DNA of 64,000 nt from Nilaparvata lugens (GCF_014356525.2 NC_052509.1:34274584-34338583); one strand, 5' to 3'. Numbered from the stretch's first letter, positions 31,825 through 44,165 are shown. The notes: generated by a model from the letters alone, not told the origin. Program-made: numbers and translations.

Positions 31825-32810
31825 GGCTAGTTTCATACATATTCGGTTCGGTTTGGTTTGCTTTCTGTTCGCTTTCGGCTGATTCCGATAAGTGTAAAAC
31901 GGTGATTTGGTACGGAATAGAAACCGTTAGAACCGAACGCCCACTTGACACTAATAGTAAATTCCTAACTTTGTTATGAAACAAAGTTATGAATGAAAGC
32001 CCAAATGAAATTTCACAATTTATTTGTAACATGAATTAATAACTAATAATAAAATTCGTTTTAAATTCGTTACTAGCGAGGGGCTACTTTCACACTCATA
32101 CGGTTCTGTTCGGTTTGGTTTCTGTTCGTTTTCGGTCGATGCCGATAAGTGAGAAACGGTAATACGGTTTGGATTCGGTTCCGAATATCAACCTCATAGC
32201 ACCGAACGCCCCTCGACACGAATAGGTTTCATCATAATTAGAATTCGTTGTTAGGAAACAGCGGACAAAAACAAAAGTCTTTCACACACGCTAGGCTTTT
32301 TGTTTTTATTTTAACCTGATATCGTGATTATCTGTTCCAAAATCTTCTATATCAAAACCATTAAGGTCAATAATTCATTTCATTCAGTTTACTGGAGTAT
32401 TTTTTCTCCATGAATAGTTTGCTAAAAAATATAAAGATAAGTTAAAACTGGGAAATATTTTTTTATTTTTCTCATGTACCATGTGTCAAAACAAGAAACA
32501 GATTTTCATTTAACAAAAATAATCACTGAATGTCCAAAATTAACATGATCAAAAAGAAACTATTTAAACAATATTTTGAATTAACTTGGGAATTTTGGAG
32601 TTCAAGAAATCACATCTTACTCACTATTTGAACACCAGCTGTTATTTTTTGATACCAGCATGAATATTGTTAAAATCCAAACACAGCTGTGTTCGAGAAG
32701 AAAATACCTTATAAGAACGGTACGTATTAGAACCTGATATGTATAAAAGTATTATTCCTTTTCGGCAACGAACAGAAAACAAACCGAACCGAATGTGTGT
32801 GAAACTAGCC
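31825..32810. mobile_element. DNA element with long TIRs (GGCTAGTTTCA)
   Basis: Left end GGCTAGTTTCATACATATTC with GGTTCGGTTTGGTTTGCTTT; right end is its inverse (GAATGTGTGTGAAACTAGCC preceded by AAACCGAACC). TIRs are about 60 bp. A degenerate direct copy of the left TIR block sits at about 32,088-32,170 (GGTTCTGTTCGGTTTGGTTT). 986 bp, non-coding. I could not define the target duplication. Confidence 0.7.
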
Positions 32811-33048
32811 TATGTAGTAAGACAAATGTGCCAAATCTAAAGGTTGTAGCAATTTTTTCTTCCTGAAATGACCACTATAGAAACATTGCTTGTCCAAACG
32901 TAAACGAATTTCACCAAGCTGTTCCAACGAACATGTTGAAACAAAAGTCGAACTTTTGCTAAGTTGTGACTCAACCTAACATTTTTTCATTAAATGAATT
33001 TTGGTTATAAATTAAATTATGTATGAGGTAATCCTGCTTCATGATAAC

Positions 33049-33186
33049 CTTTAGACAGCATTTCCTTGTTTTTCTTCCTAGCCTCATGACTTAGCTGCCT
33101 GGCTGACTTAGAAGATTTGCATTGTTCAGCTGAGTCCTCAGAATCCTTTGGCAAGATTGCAGTAACTTTTTTTCTTTGTTTTCCTC
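33049..33186 (-). CDS. SWT1: Swt1-like gene, exon 3: basic linker
   Basis: Acceptor ACATTTACAG, donor GTTATC (AG|GT but otherwise weak). Enters and leaves in phase 1; the split codons at both sides give Arg and Asp. Encodes GKQRKKVTAILPKDSEDSAE followed by SARQLSHEARKKNKEM, a charged, probably helical segment that may hold a nuclear localisation signal. No domain recognised. Confidence rests on phase and splice-site agreement, since the sequence alone is nondescript. Confidence 0.55.
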
Positions 33187-33339
33187 CTGTAAATGTTATC
33201 AAGCATATAATAAAGTATAATAAAATCAGTTTATAAGATAAAAGAAGACCGTAATGAATTCTTAAATAATTACAATTATCATTTATTAGCATATTCAGCT
33301 TTGGGCTTTTATTTTGTCAGCACAGGTGTTTCACAAAGT

Positions 33340-33560
33340 ACATTGACTTGTCCAAGCAATGAATGCTAAAAAAGGCATAAGGGAAAAATTTGAAAGACAA
33401 TTTTTGACCCCACGGCTTTGTTTAGGGAGGTGAAAATATCAATGTCCCCACTACTACCCCCTGTGCTAAGGGGGTGGGGTGGTTTAAAGGTACCATTTTT
33501 CAAGTTTCACATCAATCTCGAAAGCTAAGCGTAGTAAGTTATGTCAAAACCTTTATTTGG
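33340..33560 (+). repeat. Single arm of the 35.4-kb inverted-repeat element
   Basis: AAGACAATTTTTGACCCCAC and GGGGGTGGGGTGGTTTAAAG match the arms of the element at 35,419-36,120. It lacks the partner arm. Confidence 0.5.
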
Positions 33561-33879
33561 ACAATTTATTTTATGAAATTGAGATGAAAAGAAGTTTTGG
33601 ACTTAAGTCTGTTTCTTTGTCCTCAAGTTGATAGTAGATAAATAAATAAAAGTCAAAAATTGTTTTCAAAATATTAAATATTACCTCAAAATTCCTTTGT
33701 CAATAATAATTGTTCTATTGTAGCAAAACTAAATATTTCACACTCAAAACTGAAACTGCTTCAACAGTCATTTAAGCACGTGAAATAGTGAGAATATACA
33801 TTATGTTGAAGATAATTCAATACTTGATGAGCTTATAATCAGCATGATTTTTTCATCAATAGTTGGAAAGTTATAAGCC

Positions 33880-34130
33880 AATAAAAAGCAAAACGAAAAA
33901 TTTCAAAAACGAATAAACTTTTCGAAAAAATCTAAATTTTGAGGAATTTCCGGTTTTAATCAACTAAATCAACTAAATCCCTCTTGGTGTAATTTTTTGC
34001 TCTACAACCTGAGACGCGTAGACCGTTCCATCGTAAATATATTTACAGGTACACCCGATAACAAATTGCCATTATTTGACCAGTTGGTTTCCATTAACCT
34101 GTTGGTAGTAGTATTACTTGAATGGCCATC
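33880..34130 (-). repeat. Dispersed repeat family A, partial copy
   Basis: Inverted block with CCCTCTTGGTGTAATTTTTT, GCTCTACAACCTGAGACG and CAGGTACACCCGATAACA, closest to the copy at 36,690-37,430. Confidence 0.5.
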
Positions 34131-34183
34131 TAGTGCAGAAAAACGTGAGTTGTGCAGCTGGATAATTAAGATTATATGACATT

Positions 34184-34920
34184 AGCCGTCAGGCTCGCTT
34201 CGCTCGTCATATCCGTCTAGCCTGGACCCCCGACTGGATCGTCCGAGAATGAGATCAGCGGGCTCGCTTCGCTCGCCTGCATGTAGACCTCAGCGGAACC
34301 TCTGTACCGAGTTTGAACGTATTATATGTCAATTTGATCTCGAAAAACACCTGTTACTATATCGGCGTATCTTTGGCGAACAAAATTCTTCCACCTCAGC
34401 TAAACCTGTGTACTGAATTTTTTTTAATATATTTCCATCAATTATTGAAAAAGGGCAGGAAACGCAGAGAAGCTGAGAAAACGCTAATTTTGGCTAACTG
34501 GATAAATTAGTATTTAGGAGGTCCTGGATAAATGCATTTCAATCTTCAACTTGGTGCCAACCTAACAAAGTCAACTCAACTTAATGCCAACCTGACAACA
34601 TTTTTAATTTAGTTACCAGAACAACTGTTTCGAAGAGGTACTCTCTCTAGATTATAGTTCTATATTAACATATGGTATGGACATTTTTCAATTATAATTT
34701 CAAGATATTGGAATAAGAAGAATATACATGCTAAAAGAACTTTAAACCCTTAAAAACCACCCTTAGATTTAAAATATCGCCAAGGATTTCTTAGTGCGCC
34801 TCTAAAGGGCCAACTGAACATACCTACCAAATTTGAACGTCTTGGTCCGGTAGATTTTTAGTTCTGCGAGTGAGTGAGTCAGTCAGTCAGTGAGTGAGTG
34901 CCATTTCGCTTTTATATTAT
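34184..34920 (-). mobile_element. Helitron-like repeat, inverted copy
   Basis: Reverse complement of the repeat at 2,420-3,590: CCGTCAGGCTCGCTTCGCTC at the left, GGGCCAACTGAACATACCTA and the GAGTGAGTCAGTCAGTCAGT tract at the right. Non-coding. Where the other copy ends in CTAGT, this one reads CTAAT. Confidence 0.45.
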
Positions 34921-35418
34921 ATGACATCAAAAAAGTATGACTTATTACAGGTGTTATTGTGCCTTATGACTTATGATTTTAGAGGTCTTAAAGCGTACTG
35001 TAACTTTCATACGAAATATTTTTCTCGAAAAACGGAAGCGTAACTTTTATTAGACAAAATATAAAATTATGAGGTGAAACTTCCTGTTTTTCTGCCTCTG
35101 TATTGGAATATTTTTCTGAACAATAAATATACTATAAAATATTATATGAGATCAATATTGTAGATCTATTCGTTCTTGAAACGATGAAAGTGAGCTTGAT
35201 ATCTTGATTTGATACCGATATATAATAATTGAATAGATATAATCTATGAAACCAATGCAGTTTCGAACTTTGGGGTCATCTAGGGGGTAGAGCAAGCGGA
35301 GAGAAGATAAGTATTTTGTGATTCCAGGCTATTTATACTAAAATCCTGCGGGAATTCAGCTTTCCCTCAATCAGTTGCGCAAACCCCCGTTCTTTGTCTT
35401 CATTGCCTGGGCTAATAT

Positions 35419-36120
35419 TATAGTCCAGGCAATGAATGCTCAAAAAAGGGTAGGCTATAGAAGGAAAAGTTTGGAAGACAATTTTTGACCCCGCAGTTCT
35501 GTTTAGGGTAGTGAGGAGGTAAACATATCAAAAATCCCCACTTAATATTTTCTTTCTATTGTTATAGCAGATTCAACGTGGGTGGTGAAATTTTAATTTC
35601 GTAACATTTGATCACTTGACAATGGAATTTGAGTCTGGAACATCTGGTACACAGTTTTTACGTTGTAGCTTAATGAAGACTAGTTTGGAGGTAAACATAG
35701 CCAAAATACGCATCTCTAGCCCGTCTATTGAAGGTGTGGAACTGCTAAGTTGACACTTGTTGCAGGGTTGGAAATCGTTCACCCCCCCCCCCACGTTAAA
35801 TCTGCTATAAAATGTTTTAGAGCGTAGGCTATATCTCGAAAAGTGAAAGAGATATAGAAAAAGTTGCTGAATTAATATTGTAGGAAATTATGTAAGCTTC
35901 AATTTCTTACAGAATAGTCCTGTCTGTAAAATGCATAATTTTCGAGTTATATGCGAGAAACCAAAAAATTGTACCTTTGAACCACCCCCACCCCCTTAGC
36001 ACAGGGGGTAGGGGTGGGGACTTTGATATGTTTACCTCCTCACTACCCTAAACAGAACTGCGGGGTCAAAAATTGTCTTCCAAACTTTTCCCTCTATAAC
36101 ACTTAGTTGACTGGGCTATT
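35419..36120. mobile_element. 700-bp inverted-repeat element
   Basis: Left arm AAGTTTGGAAGACAATTTTT and CTGTTTAGGGTAGTGAGGAG (35,459-35,528) is repeated inverted at 36,024-36,096. Outer ends read TATAGTCCAGGCAA and ACTGGGCTATT. Contains a C run at 35,791-35,802 and a G/C-rich CCACCCCCACCCCC stretch at about 35,983-35,996. Non-coding. Confidence 0.65.
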
Positions 36121-36689
36121 AGGGAAATATTAGACAACTACGGTTCTTCGATCATGCATAGTTATTGTTAAATCATTCTTCCTCGTGGACTCGATATGAA
36201 GAATTGGAATACTAGTCAAGGTTGTAGAGTTCCTTCTATTTTTATTCTAATTAACGTTTCTATCCATAGAATCACACATAAAAGTTACGGCTTAATAAAG
36301 AAATAGCAAATTTCATTTTTCAAGATTCTATTAATAATCAACAGCCTCTAAATTGATACTGATACATGAAGGGAACTTGCGATTGGTCTCAAATTGTAGG
36401 TAATTTGATACTCCACAGGCCTAGTTGCCTAGAATCAATCTTGAACCATTTTTCTTCATCAATAGAAAAGCTCATGTGGGCATCATCCGCAATAAAAAAA
36501 TAGATTACCGAGAACGTGAAAATGAGAAAAAAAACTTCATTCTCTTGATTTTTGAAACGAGCGAATCGAACATTACAAATATATTTTTCATGAATATTCA
36601 AGTGAAATTGAAGAAAATATTCTGTTCTACACTTCAAGACCAAGTAAATTGTTTATCATTATGGGTTTCCAAAAAAAGCTACGTGAATA

Positions 36690-37430
36690 TTGAAGTTAGC
36701 AATTTTTTGTGTATGGAAATATAGGTTGAAGTACTATCAAGGATAAATTTTCCATTTCTGGATCGATTTCGACTTATGATACGTGATCTTGAACCGCTTG
36801 GTGAGTTGAGAAGAATAGGTTGTAGTACAAGAAGATCAGATCATCGTGTCAATAGTTATGAGTGCTTGAAATGTTGAGGACACCTTGAGGTGTCCTTATG
36901 AGCGCCTATCCACGAGGAAATGCTGAATTCAAGAGCATAAAACGGGTGATTCTGATCGAACATGATCAGAGATACCTATATCATTGAGCACAATTTTAAT
37001 GTGAGAACAATAAAGTTAATGATGGTGGTTAAAGCTAAAAATAGTGTTTTTCAAAATACAAGGAAGATTGGTATAAATATATGGTGATCAATCTGAGATA
37101 GAACGGGCTACCTGCTCTTAGGTTATAGAGCAAAAAATTACGCCAAGAGGAATTTGGTGGAATCATAGATTTAAATTGTGGAAATCGGAATATACAGTAT
37201 AATCGATTAAAAACGAAAATTTCTCCAAATTTCGTTTTTTCCAAAAAATGACCTATTTTTGAAAATTTGTAACTTTAAAGTCAATGGAGATAGAGAGCCG
37301 TGAATTATTTCATTCTATGCGAATGTTCATTATCTGATGAAACGGCGGGAGTGATTTTTCCCGTCCGATGACTTGATTTGGTGAAAATCACAGAAATATT
37401 ATTTGAATAAAATAGAGTCTAAAAATCTAA
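36690..37430 (+). repeat. Dispersed repeat family A, divergent copy
   Basis: TTGTGTATGGAAATATAGGT at the start, GAGGTGTCCTTATGAGCGCC in the middle, GCTCTTAGGTTATAGAGCAA further on. More diverged than the copies at 30,940 and 56,528. Confidence 0.55.
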
Positions 37431-37463
37431 ATATTTCTTTGAATACAAGAAATCATCACTTAC

Positions 37464-37614
37464 GTATATTTTTGATTCGTTTCACGGTTTTCTTTGGATT
37501 TATGTTTTTTTCTACTGTTTTCTCATGATTCACATTATTTGGAGGATCCTCAACCGGTTTAGTGGAATTATTTATTGTTTGACACACATCATCAAGTACT
37601 AAGGGCAACCCTTC
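37464..37614 (-). CDS. SWT1: Swt1-like gene, exon 2: linker
   Basis: Acceptor AATTCTTTACAG, strong donor C|GTAAGT. Enters phase 0 (as exon 1 leaves) and leaves phase 1 (as exon 3 enters). Encodes EGLPLVLDDVCQTINNSTKP followed by EKNINPKKTVKRIKNIR, a short polar then basic stretch. No recognised domain. Separated from exon 1 by a 13,961-bp intron filled with Harbinger, RTE, Gypsy and CR1-like elements. Confidence 0.6.
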
Positions 37615-38780
37615 CTGTAAAGAATTGTGAACAAAAAGAATGTAGTACATAAGTGATGTTAATAAAAAAAGGAAAGATAAAATTTTTGAAAAGGTAACTC
37701 TCACTTGCCAATCATAGACATTCCAATCATTCCATCAACGTGAATCCTTTGTCAATGTAATGAGGTCCCTGAATTTATACTGGACTATGAGACAACCCAC
37801 AAGATAGGGAGTTTGTCATGACAATGTGAGGCAAATTACAACAAATTCTTCAAATCAAATCAAATTCTTTATTTACACATTGTTGTACAAAAAGTTAATT
37901 TCATGAAATAGTGTATCGTCAAAAATAAAATCAAAACATAAAAAATAGAACTGTATATGCCATACAGTAGACCACTACATCAATCATGTATGAGTAATTT
38001 CTTATATTATTGTAAGGCTCCATTATCAAAAAACTTATCAACACTATACTAGTAGTTCTGTGAACAGTACACCTCACGCAGTATACTCATCCACAAGAAC
38101 CTGATTGAAACTCTATAGACCTTATGGAAATACAGCAATAGACTGGCTTCTCCACACATCTGTGTAATCACTTGTCAGCTGATTTATGATGAATAATTCT
38201 ATAGTCTGATTTTTTACCTTACCTATGGTAATAGGGCAAGGAAAGTATTGCTTTACGGAAAAAATTAAGGTACCCCAATTTCTAAATTTCTATACGTTTC
38301 AAGGTCCCCTGAGTCCAAAAAAGTGGTTTTTGGGTATTGGTGTGTTTGTGTGTGTATGTGTGTGTGGCGGCTAAAATGGCGAAAATGTTGTCAAAAACAG
38401 GGGTTTTCGCGATTTTCTCGAAAACGGCTCCAACGATTTTGATTAAAGTTACACCTTAAATGGTCATCGATAAGCTCTATCAACTGCCACAAGTCCCATA
38501 CCTGTAAAAATTCCAGGAGCTCCGCCCCATCTATGCAAAGTTTGATTTTAGATTCTCAATTATAAGGCTTCAGATACAATTTAAACAAAAAAATTCTAGT
38601 GGAATAGATTGAGCATGAGAATCTCTACAATTAATGTTCAGTAACATTTTCACCTAAAATTAAAAATAATCTCGCAATTCGAGGAAATGTGATTATCTAA
38701 TTGCAAACTGTTGACAAATGTTGATTCTATTAAATGATTCACTATGAAGAGATAGCAGACCTCGTGTGTCTCCAGCGTTA

Positions 38781-39966
38781 AAGGTTGATTCAGACAAGTG
38801 GGACTGTGCTGCGTTGTGTTTGCGTTGGGACTGCGGCCAGTCGATTTTAGATGGATTCGCCAAAACGGTCTCTCCATTTGAAATGCATGGCTACAGCCTA
38901 GAGTCATTCACACATGGGGGACTGTGCTGGTACCGTACTGCGTTGGTGTTGCGACTGTGTCATTTGAGAGCTCTTCAAGACCACGGTCTCATGCCCTGTG
39001 GGTCGCCGAAGCGGCTTCGGCTGTTTCCGTACAGCCTCGGCATGCTCGGAAATGCTTCATCACCAACAATCACGTATGAATAGGCTTCCACTGAATTTGG
39101 AAATTGTCTAGGACCTGAAATATTTAGGCGATCTTCATCCAAACGTTTACCGAGAATTGATTTTGATAGAATTCCACCATCACTAGATTTTCCATAACTA
39201 CCAACATCAATTATCACGAATTTATAGTTACGCTAATATAACGCTAATTATACAACCGAAAATGTCTTTTTATAGTTGTAGTAGAGTGACCCACTATTTT
39301 TTGGAGCTTGAATTTCAATATGCTTCCCATCAATTGCACTTATACAATTGGGGAACTGCCATGTTGAACCAAACTTTTCAGCTATTTTCCCCCACATTTC
39401 CTCTGTTGATTCTAGCATTTCTTTAGCAACCATACACTTCCATATATAGCTTCCAATGTTGGAAAAATAATAGAGTTCACTGTCGAAGGAGCCAATCTGT
39501 AGCTGAAGCTGATAGACAGTTGTGAATTGCCTGAACCCAGGTATTTTAATTTTAATATCAATGCCAACCTTTCATCTGGAACTGGCCGCCTCCACCTCGA
39601 GTGCTGTTTTGTTAAATTATTCTCAAGTATTTTCAAAAGGTTCTCGAACTTCAGTAAACTCATACGAGAATACTTGAAAAATTTCACTGTGTCGCTTTTA
39701 AGACGCGAAAATATTGTATGGAATTCTCCGTCTTCATCTCTTGCTTTCCACAGCTGGTGCACCCAATTCCGCTATAATGACATCCTCTGTGACTGAAGTA
39801 AAGAAGTGATTGCACTGGAATGACGTAACACAGAGCAAAACAGCAACAGCACGGCCACAGCACAGTCCCCTATGTGTGAATGATAGCGACCCAACACTAC
39901 CACAGTCCCATCGCAAACGCAACGCAGCACAGTACCAGCACAGTCCCATATGTCTGAATCAACCTT
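38781..39966 (-). mobile_element. PIF/Harbinger element, decayed
   Basis: Inverted ends GGTTGATTCAGAC / GTCTGAATCAACC, continued inward by imperfect repeats of GTGGGACTGTGCTGCG. The flanking TTA is the expected Harbinger target site, and the uninterrupted target is present at 61,825-61,827. It carries a broken transposase on the minus strand. Confidence 0.85.
38975..39940 (-). pseudogene. HARBI1-like transposase, broken
   Basis: Pieces in order on the minus strand: N-terminal MHQLWKARDEDGEFHTIFSR (39,762 on), helix-turn-helix-like region RPVPDERLALILKLKYLGSG, PNCISAIDGKHIEIQAPKNS with the first catalytic Asp, IIDVGSYGKSSDGGILSKSI with the second, and YVIVGDEAFPSMP with the third acidic residue. 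All three positions of the DDE site can still be seen. Frame changes occur near 39,430 and 39,230, and the C-terminus is lost after 38,975, replaced by the terminal repeats. Compared with the remnant at 918-1,315, about 50 bp near the start are missing. Confidence 0.85.
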
Positions 39967-40429
39967 ATTTCCCTGTCACCAGCTGGCTCAAATCTTTGAA
40001 TAGTAGACTTGAGATGCGCGGGAACACTAGCGTCAGGTGATCAATTTTCATAACGGCAAGGAAAGTTGTGTGAGTGCGCCACACCAGATTTTTACTCTAA
40101 TATTGGCATATGAAGGAGGCTCCTTTTTCCTTTTATATTATCCTTGAAATGCAAAATTTCCAAAAACCTTGTATATACGTCGACGCGCAATTAAAAAAGG
40201 AACATACTCTTTTTTCAGGATTTGATTTATTCTCTCCTATTTATACAGTCCACTCTTTTCTAAGACTAAATTTCACAAATTGCATGAAAATCTATTACCG
40301 CGTTTCGCAGTAAATGCGCAACATATAAACATTTAAGCATTAAGAGAAATGCCAAACCGTCAACTTGAATCTTAGACCTCACTTCGCTCGGTCAAAAATC
40401 CCCCTTTTACCTAAAAAGAAAAGACATTT

Positions 40430-40905
40430 TTTTTTTAAATTTCTGCGATTTCTACTCTTAATTGCAGATGGCAGGGGATTAAAGAGCTTGACTCCCATGT
40501 AACTAGGCTTCTTCTCAACAAGCCTTAACCTATGTGAGACAACACACAAATTACCCTTGCCTCTAGTAATTGTGTTGATGAACCTGTGGGTTTATTGAAG
40601 ACTTTTCTTTACTATCATATGAAACAAGAGTGATTGATAAATATAGATGCACGGCACAGTCAGAATACCCTAAGTTACGAAAGCTCCTCTACAAGACTGA
40701 CCAAATTCGAGTCCAGCAAGGCATCTAACAGCTTTTTTCTGTTAAGAGAAAAATTTTTATCTAAATTTGTTTTACTGGCGCTACCCCAGAGTTCAATGCC
40801 CTAAACCAAATACGAGTACATTAGTTAGTAGTATAAAGTTTTTCCAGTACCAGGTGGAGTAATTTTGATTTGGCCCTCCATCTAAAGAAATTACAGGGTT
40901 GCCAA
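40430..40905 (-). pseudogene. LINE ORF2 C-terminal remnant
   Basis: The minus-strand translation, with stops, shows GIELWGSAS, NRKKAVRCLAG, ILTVPCIYIYQ and MGVKLFNPLPSAIK, the order seen in the region after the reverse transcriptase of CR1/Jockey-type LINEs (and in the intact LINE at 6,566-7,100). Numerous stops. Confidence 0.65.
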
Positions 40906-42780
40906 ATCGTGTAAAATTGCAACTTTCTCAAATTTCCAATTCAACGTCAGAGTTGGATGTAGAATATCATCCCCGATAACCTAGTAGTGCTAGAAAAGAT
41001 CCAGGGTTGAAGGATTAAAAGGAAATTGAACTCTTATGATAAAATTGAAAACATCACTGAAATTCGTTTTTCTTCTGAATATAACTTCTCTCAGAAGCAT
41101 GTGGCGTCGTAATGCGTGATAATTTTATATCTAATTAACAGGGAGAATGTGTACTTTCTATTGGTGTATGGATAATTTTTATCCGACCTATCTATAGTTA
41201 TTTTTTAATCAATGATCATGTTCGTCAATGTCAAGACATTTCAAGCAGAAAACATGAAATTTTCGACATGCTGGAAATCTTTTAGTTTAAAAAAAGTGGG
41301 TGGTGAAAGCGAGAAAGTTTTTTTCATAAATAATTGAAATTATTTTTCCAATTGTCAAACGTACTTGGAAGAACGTACTTTGGCCTTTCAGGAGTTTCAA
41401 AGTCAAGGATAGCGGCTGAATGGTGTGCCACCATATGCTATCAATAGCTGGGATAAACAAAATAAAATACAGAAAAATAAAATACAGAAAAACAAAATAC
41501 AGAAAAATTCAGCAACTGCAAGCCACATGTTGATTATGAATAGTGAAAATGACAACCTCGCCTCGAATAATCGAAGCAGTGTTTCATTGCAGCCTTTCTA
41601 GAGGCAATCAGCTGCTTACGTTTGAAATAAAATTCAGTCAAATCTTAAACTATTAAATGAGCAACTAATGTTTAAATGTTTATATGTTCAGATGTTTAGA
41701 TGTTTGGATGTTTAGATGTTTATATATTTGTATTTCACCGGATCTCGAAAACGGCTCTAACAATTCTCACGAAATTCAGAACATAGTAGGTTTATTATAT
41801 AAAGATTCGATTGCACTAGGTCTCATCCATGGGAAAACTCGCTGAAGGACATTAAAAGGATAATTATCATTCATCCTTGGGAAAACAGCTGATAATAATT
41901 ATTTCGTTGTCTGATGGAAGTGAGTGAGCGAGTTCATGTGTGTGGGACTGTGTCAAAATTATGACTCAGTTGTTGAACTTTTGTAATCGATTGAATCAGG
42001 TACTTAGTGCCGGTTGCAAAAAAGCCGGGTTATTTTCAATCTTGATTAATTCCAGTAGATCCAACTTTTTGAAATGGTCTTCTCTGATTTGGATCACGTG
42101 AAGTTAATCAGGATTAAAATTTTATCGGCCTTTGTGAGGGAAATTTTTGCATTCCTCTGGGAATTAATCTCAATTTACTGAGATTAGATAGAACATATGC
42201 ATGTTATGAATGTTATTATAAATTCTTCTCTCGTAATAAATTGTTTATGCTTTTGTACTCCAGAGCGAAGCTCGGTCCCCGATATCAAATAACTATCACT
42301 CTCCTATCATTGAGAAACTGTAAAATGTTGGAAAAAATTATTCACCTCATGAAAGAGAGTTCTTCATATTGCATTCATTAAATACTGAAGAATGACAGAA
42401 TAATCTACAATTATTTTAAATTTAGCCTATCCTATATTCATCCTGAAATGGAAGATCAAAAGAATATGGAATTCTGTGTGATTCATCATATATCACATAT
42501 TTCCTGGACCATCTATTGACAATCAACAACTATGAATGCATTAAATTCATCTTTGAAACACTGATTTAACCTATCTATTTTTTTTTAATTCAACACTTTA
42601 TTGATAAATATTACTACCAATTTATTGATTGAGATGAATATGTTTTCAGAATAATAAATGCTGCATGACTAAGCAAATAGGAAGTCCGTACTGAGATGTG
42701 AATGAAAATATTGATTGTTAGATAAATTTCATGATTCACAGAATAAAGTTAAGTGTGACATGAGATACATTGACATTTTG
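40906..42780. other. Mostly unassigned; two minisatellites
   Basis: A 15-bp unit (AAAATACAGAAAAAT) repeats three times at 41,461-41,507, and a 9-bp unit (ATGTTTAGA variants) about seven times at 41,669-41,728. The GAGCGAAGCTCGGTCCCCGATA motif at 42,262-42,285 matches the left edge of the window, inverted. No gene seen. Confidence 0.4.
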
Positions 42781-42808
42781 GCGGTACAAAGTTCGCCGGG
42801 TAAGCTAG
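42770..42808 (+). other. Candidate Helitron 3' terminus
   Basis: GGCGGTACAAAGTTCGCC can form a short stem and is followed by GGGTAAGCTAG|T. Hairpin, short spacer and CTAG before T is the Helitron 3' pattern. The rest of the element is not defined. Confidence 0.4.
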
Positions 42809-42979
42809 TTCTTATATAATAATACAATAGTTATAACTTTAGTATTATCTCCTCAGATTTATTTTATTGATAATATTGTTATATTGAAAGTATAAAGATG
42901 AGATTTTAAATATTGTATGACAAAATATTTTTATGGTATATATATTTTGGCGGCTCCGTCAGACGACAATCTCACTTAC

Positions 42980-44165
42980 CTTCCGCCAAGAAACTTAGAA
43001 ACTGTCCCCGTTTCGAACGTTGGCGATCATATTGGCTATGATGACTTTGTTAGTTGTGCTCCGGAACAATTGAATGGAGGTTTTTCCAAACCAGGCTCTC
43101 AGGTTGGCCAGATAGGATATTCTTCTTCGACCTGGGGCTCTCCTGCCTTCTATTTTGCCCTGCAGTATGCTTTGCAATATCTCATATCTGCCCTTATTGC
43201 GCATTATGTGGCCCAAGTATTGCAACTTCCTGAATTTTATGATATTAACCAGTTCTGGGGCCATATACATCCTCCTCAACACCTCCTGATTGGTAATCCT
43301 ATCAGTCCATGGTATCCTCAGGATTCTCCTATACAGCCATAACTCAAATGCTTGGAGCTTTGCTACTGTGTTTTGCTTTAGAGTCCATGATTCAACACCA
43401 TACAACAGTACTGAGTACACATAGCACTTCAGTAATTGAATCTTTGTATGCAAGGTGAGGTTATGGCTCTTTAAAACAGACCCCATTGATATGAAAGCAC
43501 TTTTGGCTTTTGCAATCTGACACCGGATCTCCTGAGAATTATCCCTATGTGAGACCCTATCAATTTTCGTCTGATCAATGTACACCTCCGCTCCTTGGAT
43601 GCCATCTTTACTAATGATCATGAGCTTTGTTTTGACTGAGTTCATATCAAGTCCATAGGTTTTACTCGTTTCTGCAATCCTATACATCAGCTTTTGCAGG
43701 CCCTCTATGGAATCAAAGAACACAATGGTATCATCAGCATAGTGTAAATTGTTTAGCTTCTCTCCATTGATTGAGATACCATCATTCATATATTCAAGTG
43801 CTTCTCTGAAAATGTGCTTCGAATATAGGTTGAAAATGATTTGTGATAGTATGCAACCTTGTCTAACTCCTCACAGGATCTTCACCTGTTCTGTATGTTC
43901 TCCATCTACTCGGAGAACGGCTGATTGATTCCAATATAAGTTGACTATAATTGTTAGGTCTTTTCCATCAATCCCAGTTCTTCTCAAGACATCCATCATT
44001 TTCTCATGTTGAACACGGTCGAAGGCTTTCTTGTAATCAATCAGACATGCAAAAACATTACAACCCACATCTCTGCATCTTTGAAACAGAACCTGCACAT
44101 CAAACAGAGCTTCCCTTGTCCTCACAGCCTTTACAAAATCATTATTAAATACGATAGTAATGATA
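42980..44165 (-). pseudogene. RTE-type LINE reverse-transcriptase remnant
   Basis: Minus strand: FACLIDYKKAFDRVQHEKMM (reverse-transcriptase block), VRQGCILSQIIFNLYS, HYADDTIVFFDSIEGLQKLM with the catalytic YADD, then the C-terminal LYGVESWTLKQ, FELWLYRRILRIPWTDR and LQYLGHIMR that typify RTE/BovB-like elements. An in-frame stop at about 43,868 separates the two open parts, and the 5' half (endonuclease) is missing beyond 44,165, where the LTR element begins. The remaining 264-codon stretch is open. Confidence 0.85.

Larger units (their letters stand above)
38212..40095 (+). mobile_element. MITE interrupted by a Harbinger element
   Basis: 38,212-38,780 plus 39,967-40,095 together match, inverted, the uninterrupted element at 61,695-62,516 (TTCTATACGTTTCAAGGTCC, CCAGGAGCTCCGCCCCATCT, GTGAGTGCGCCACACCAGAT). 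It contains a (TG)n run at 38,340-38,367. Non-coding. Confidence 0.8.

Noticed and set aside
38766..39083. 105-codon plus-strand open frame
   Set aside because: Produced by the GC-rich repeated termini of the Harbinger element.
42917..43342. 141-codon plus-strand open frame
   Set aside because: Antisense shadow of the RTE reverse-transcriptase C-terminus, which has clear YADD and RTE motifs on the other strand.
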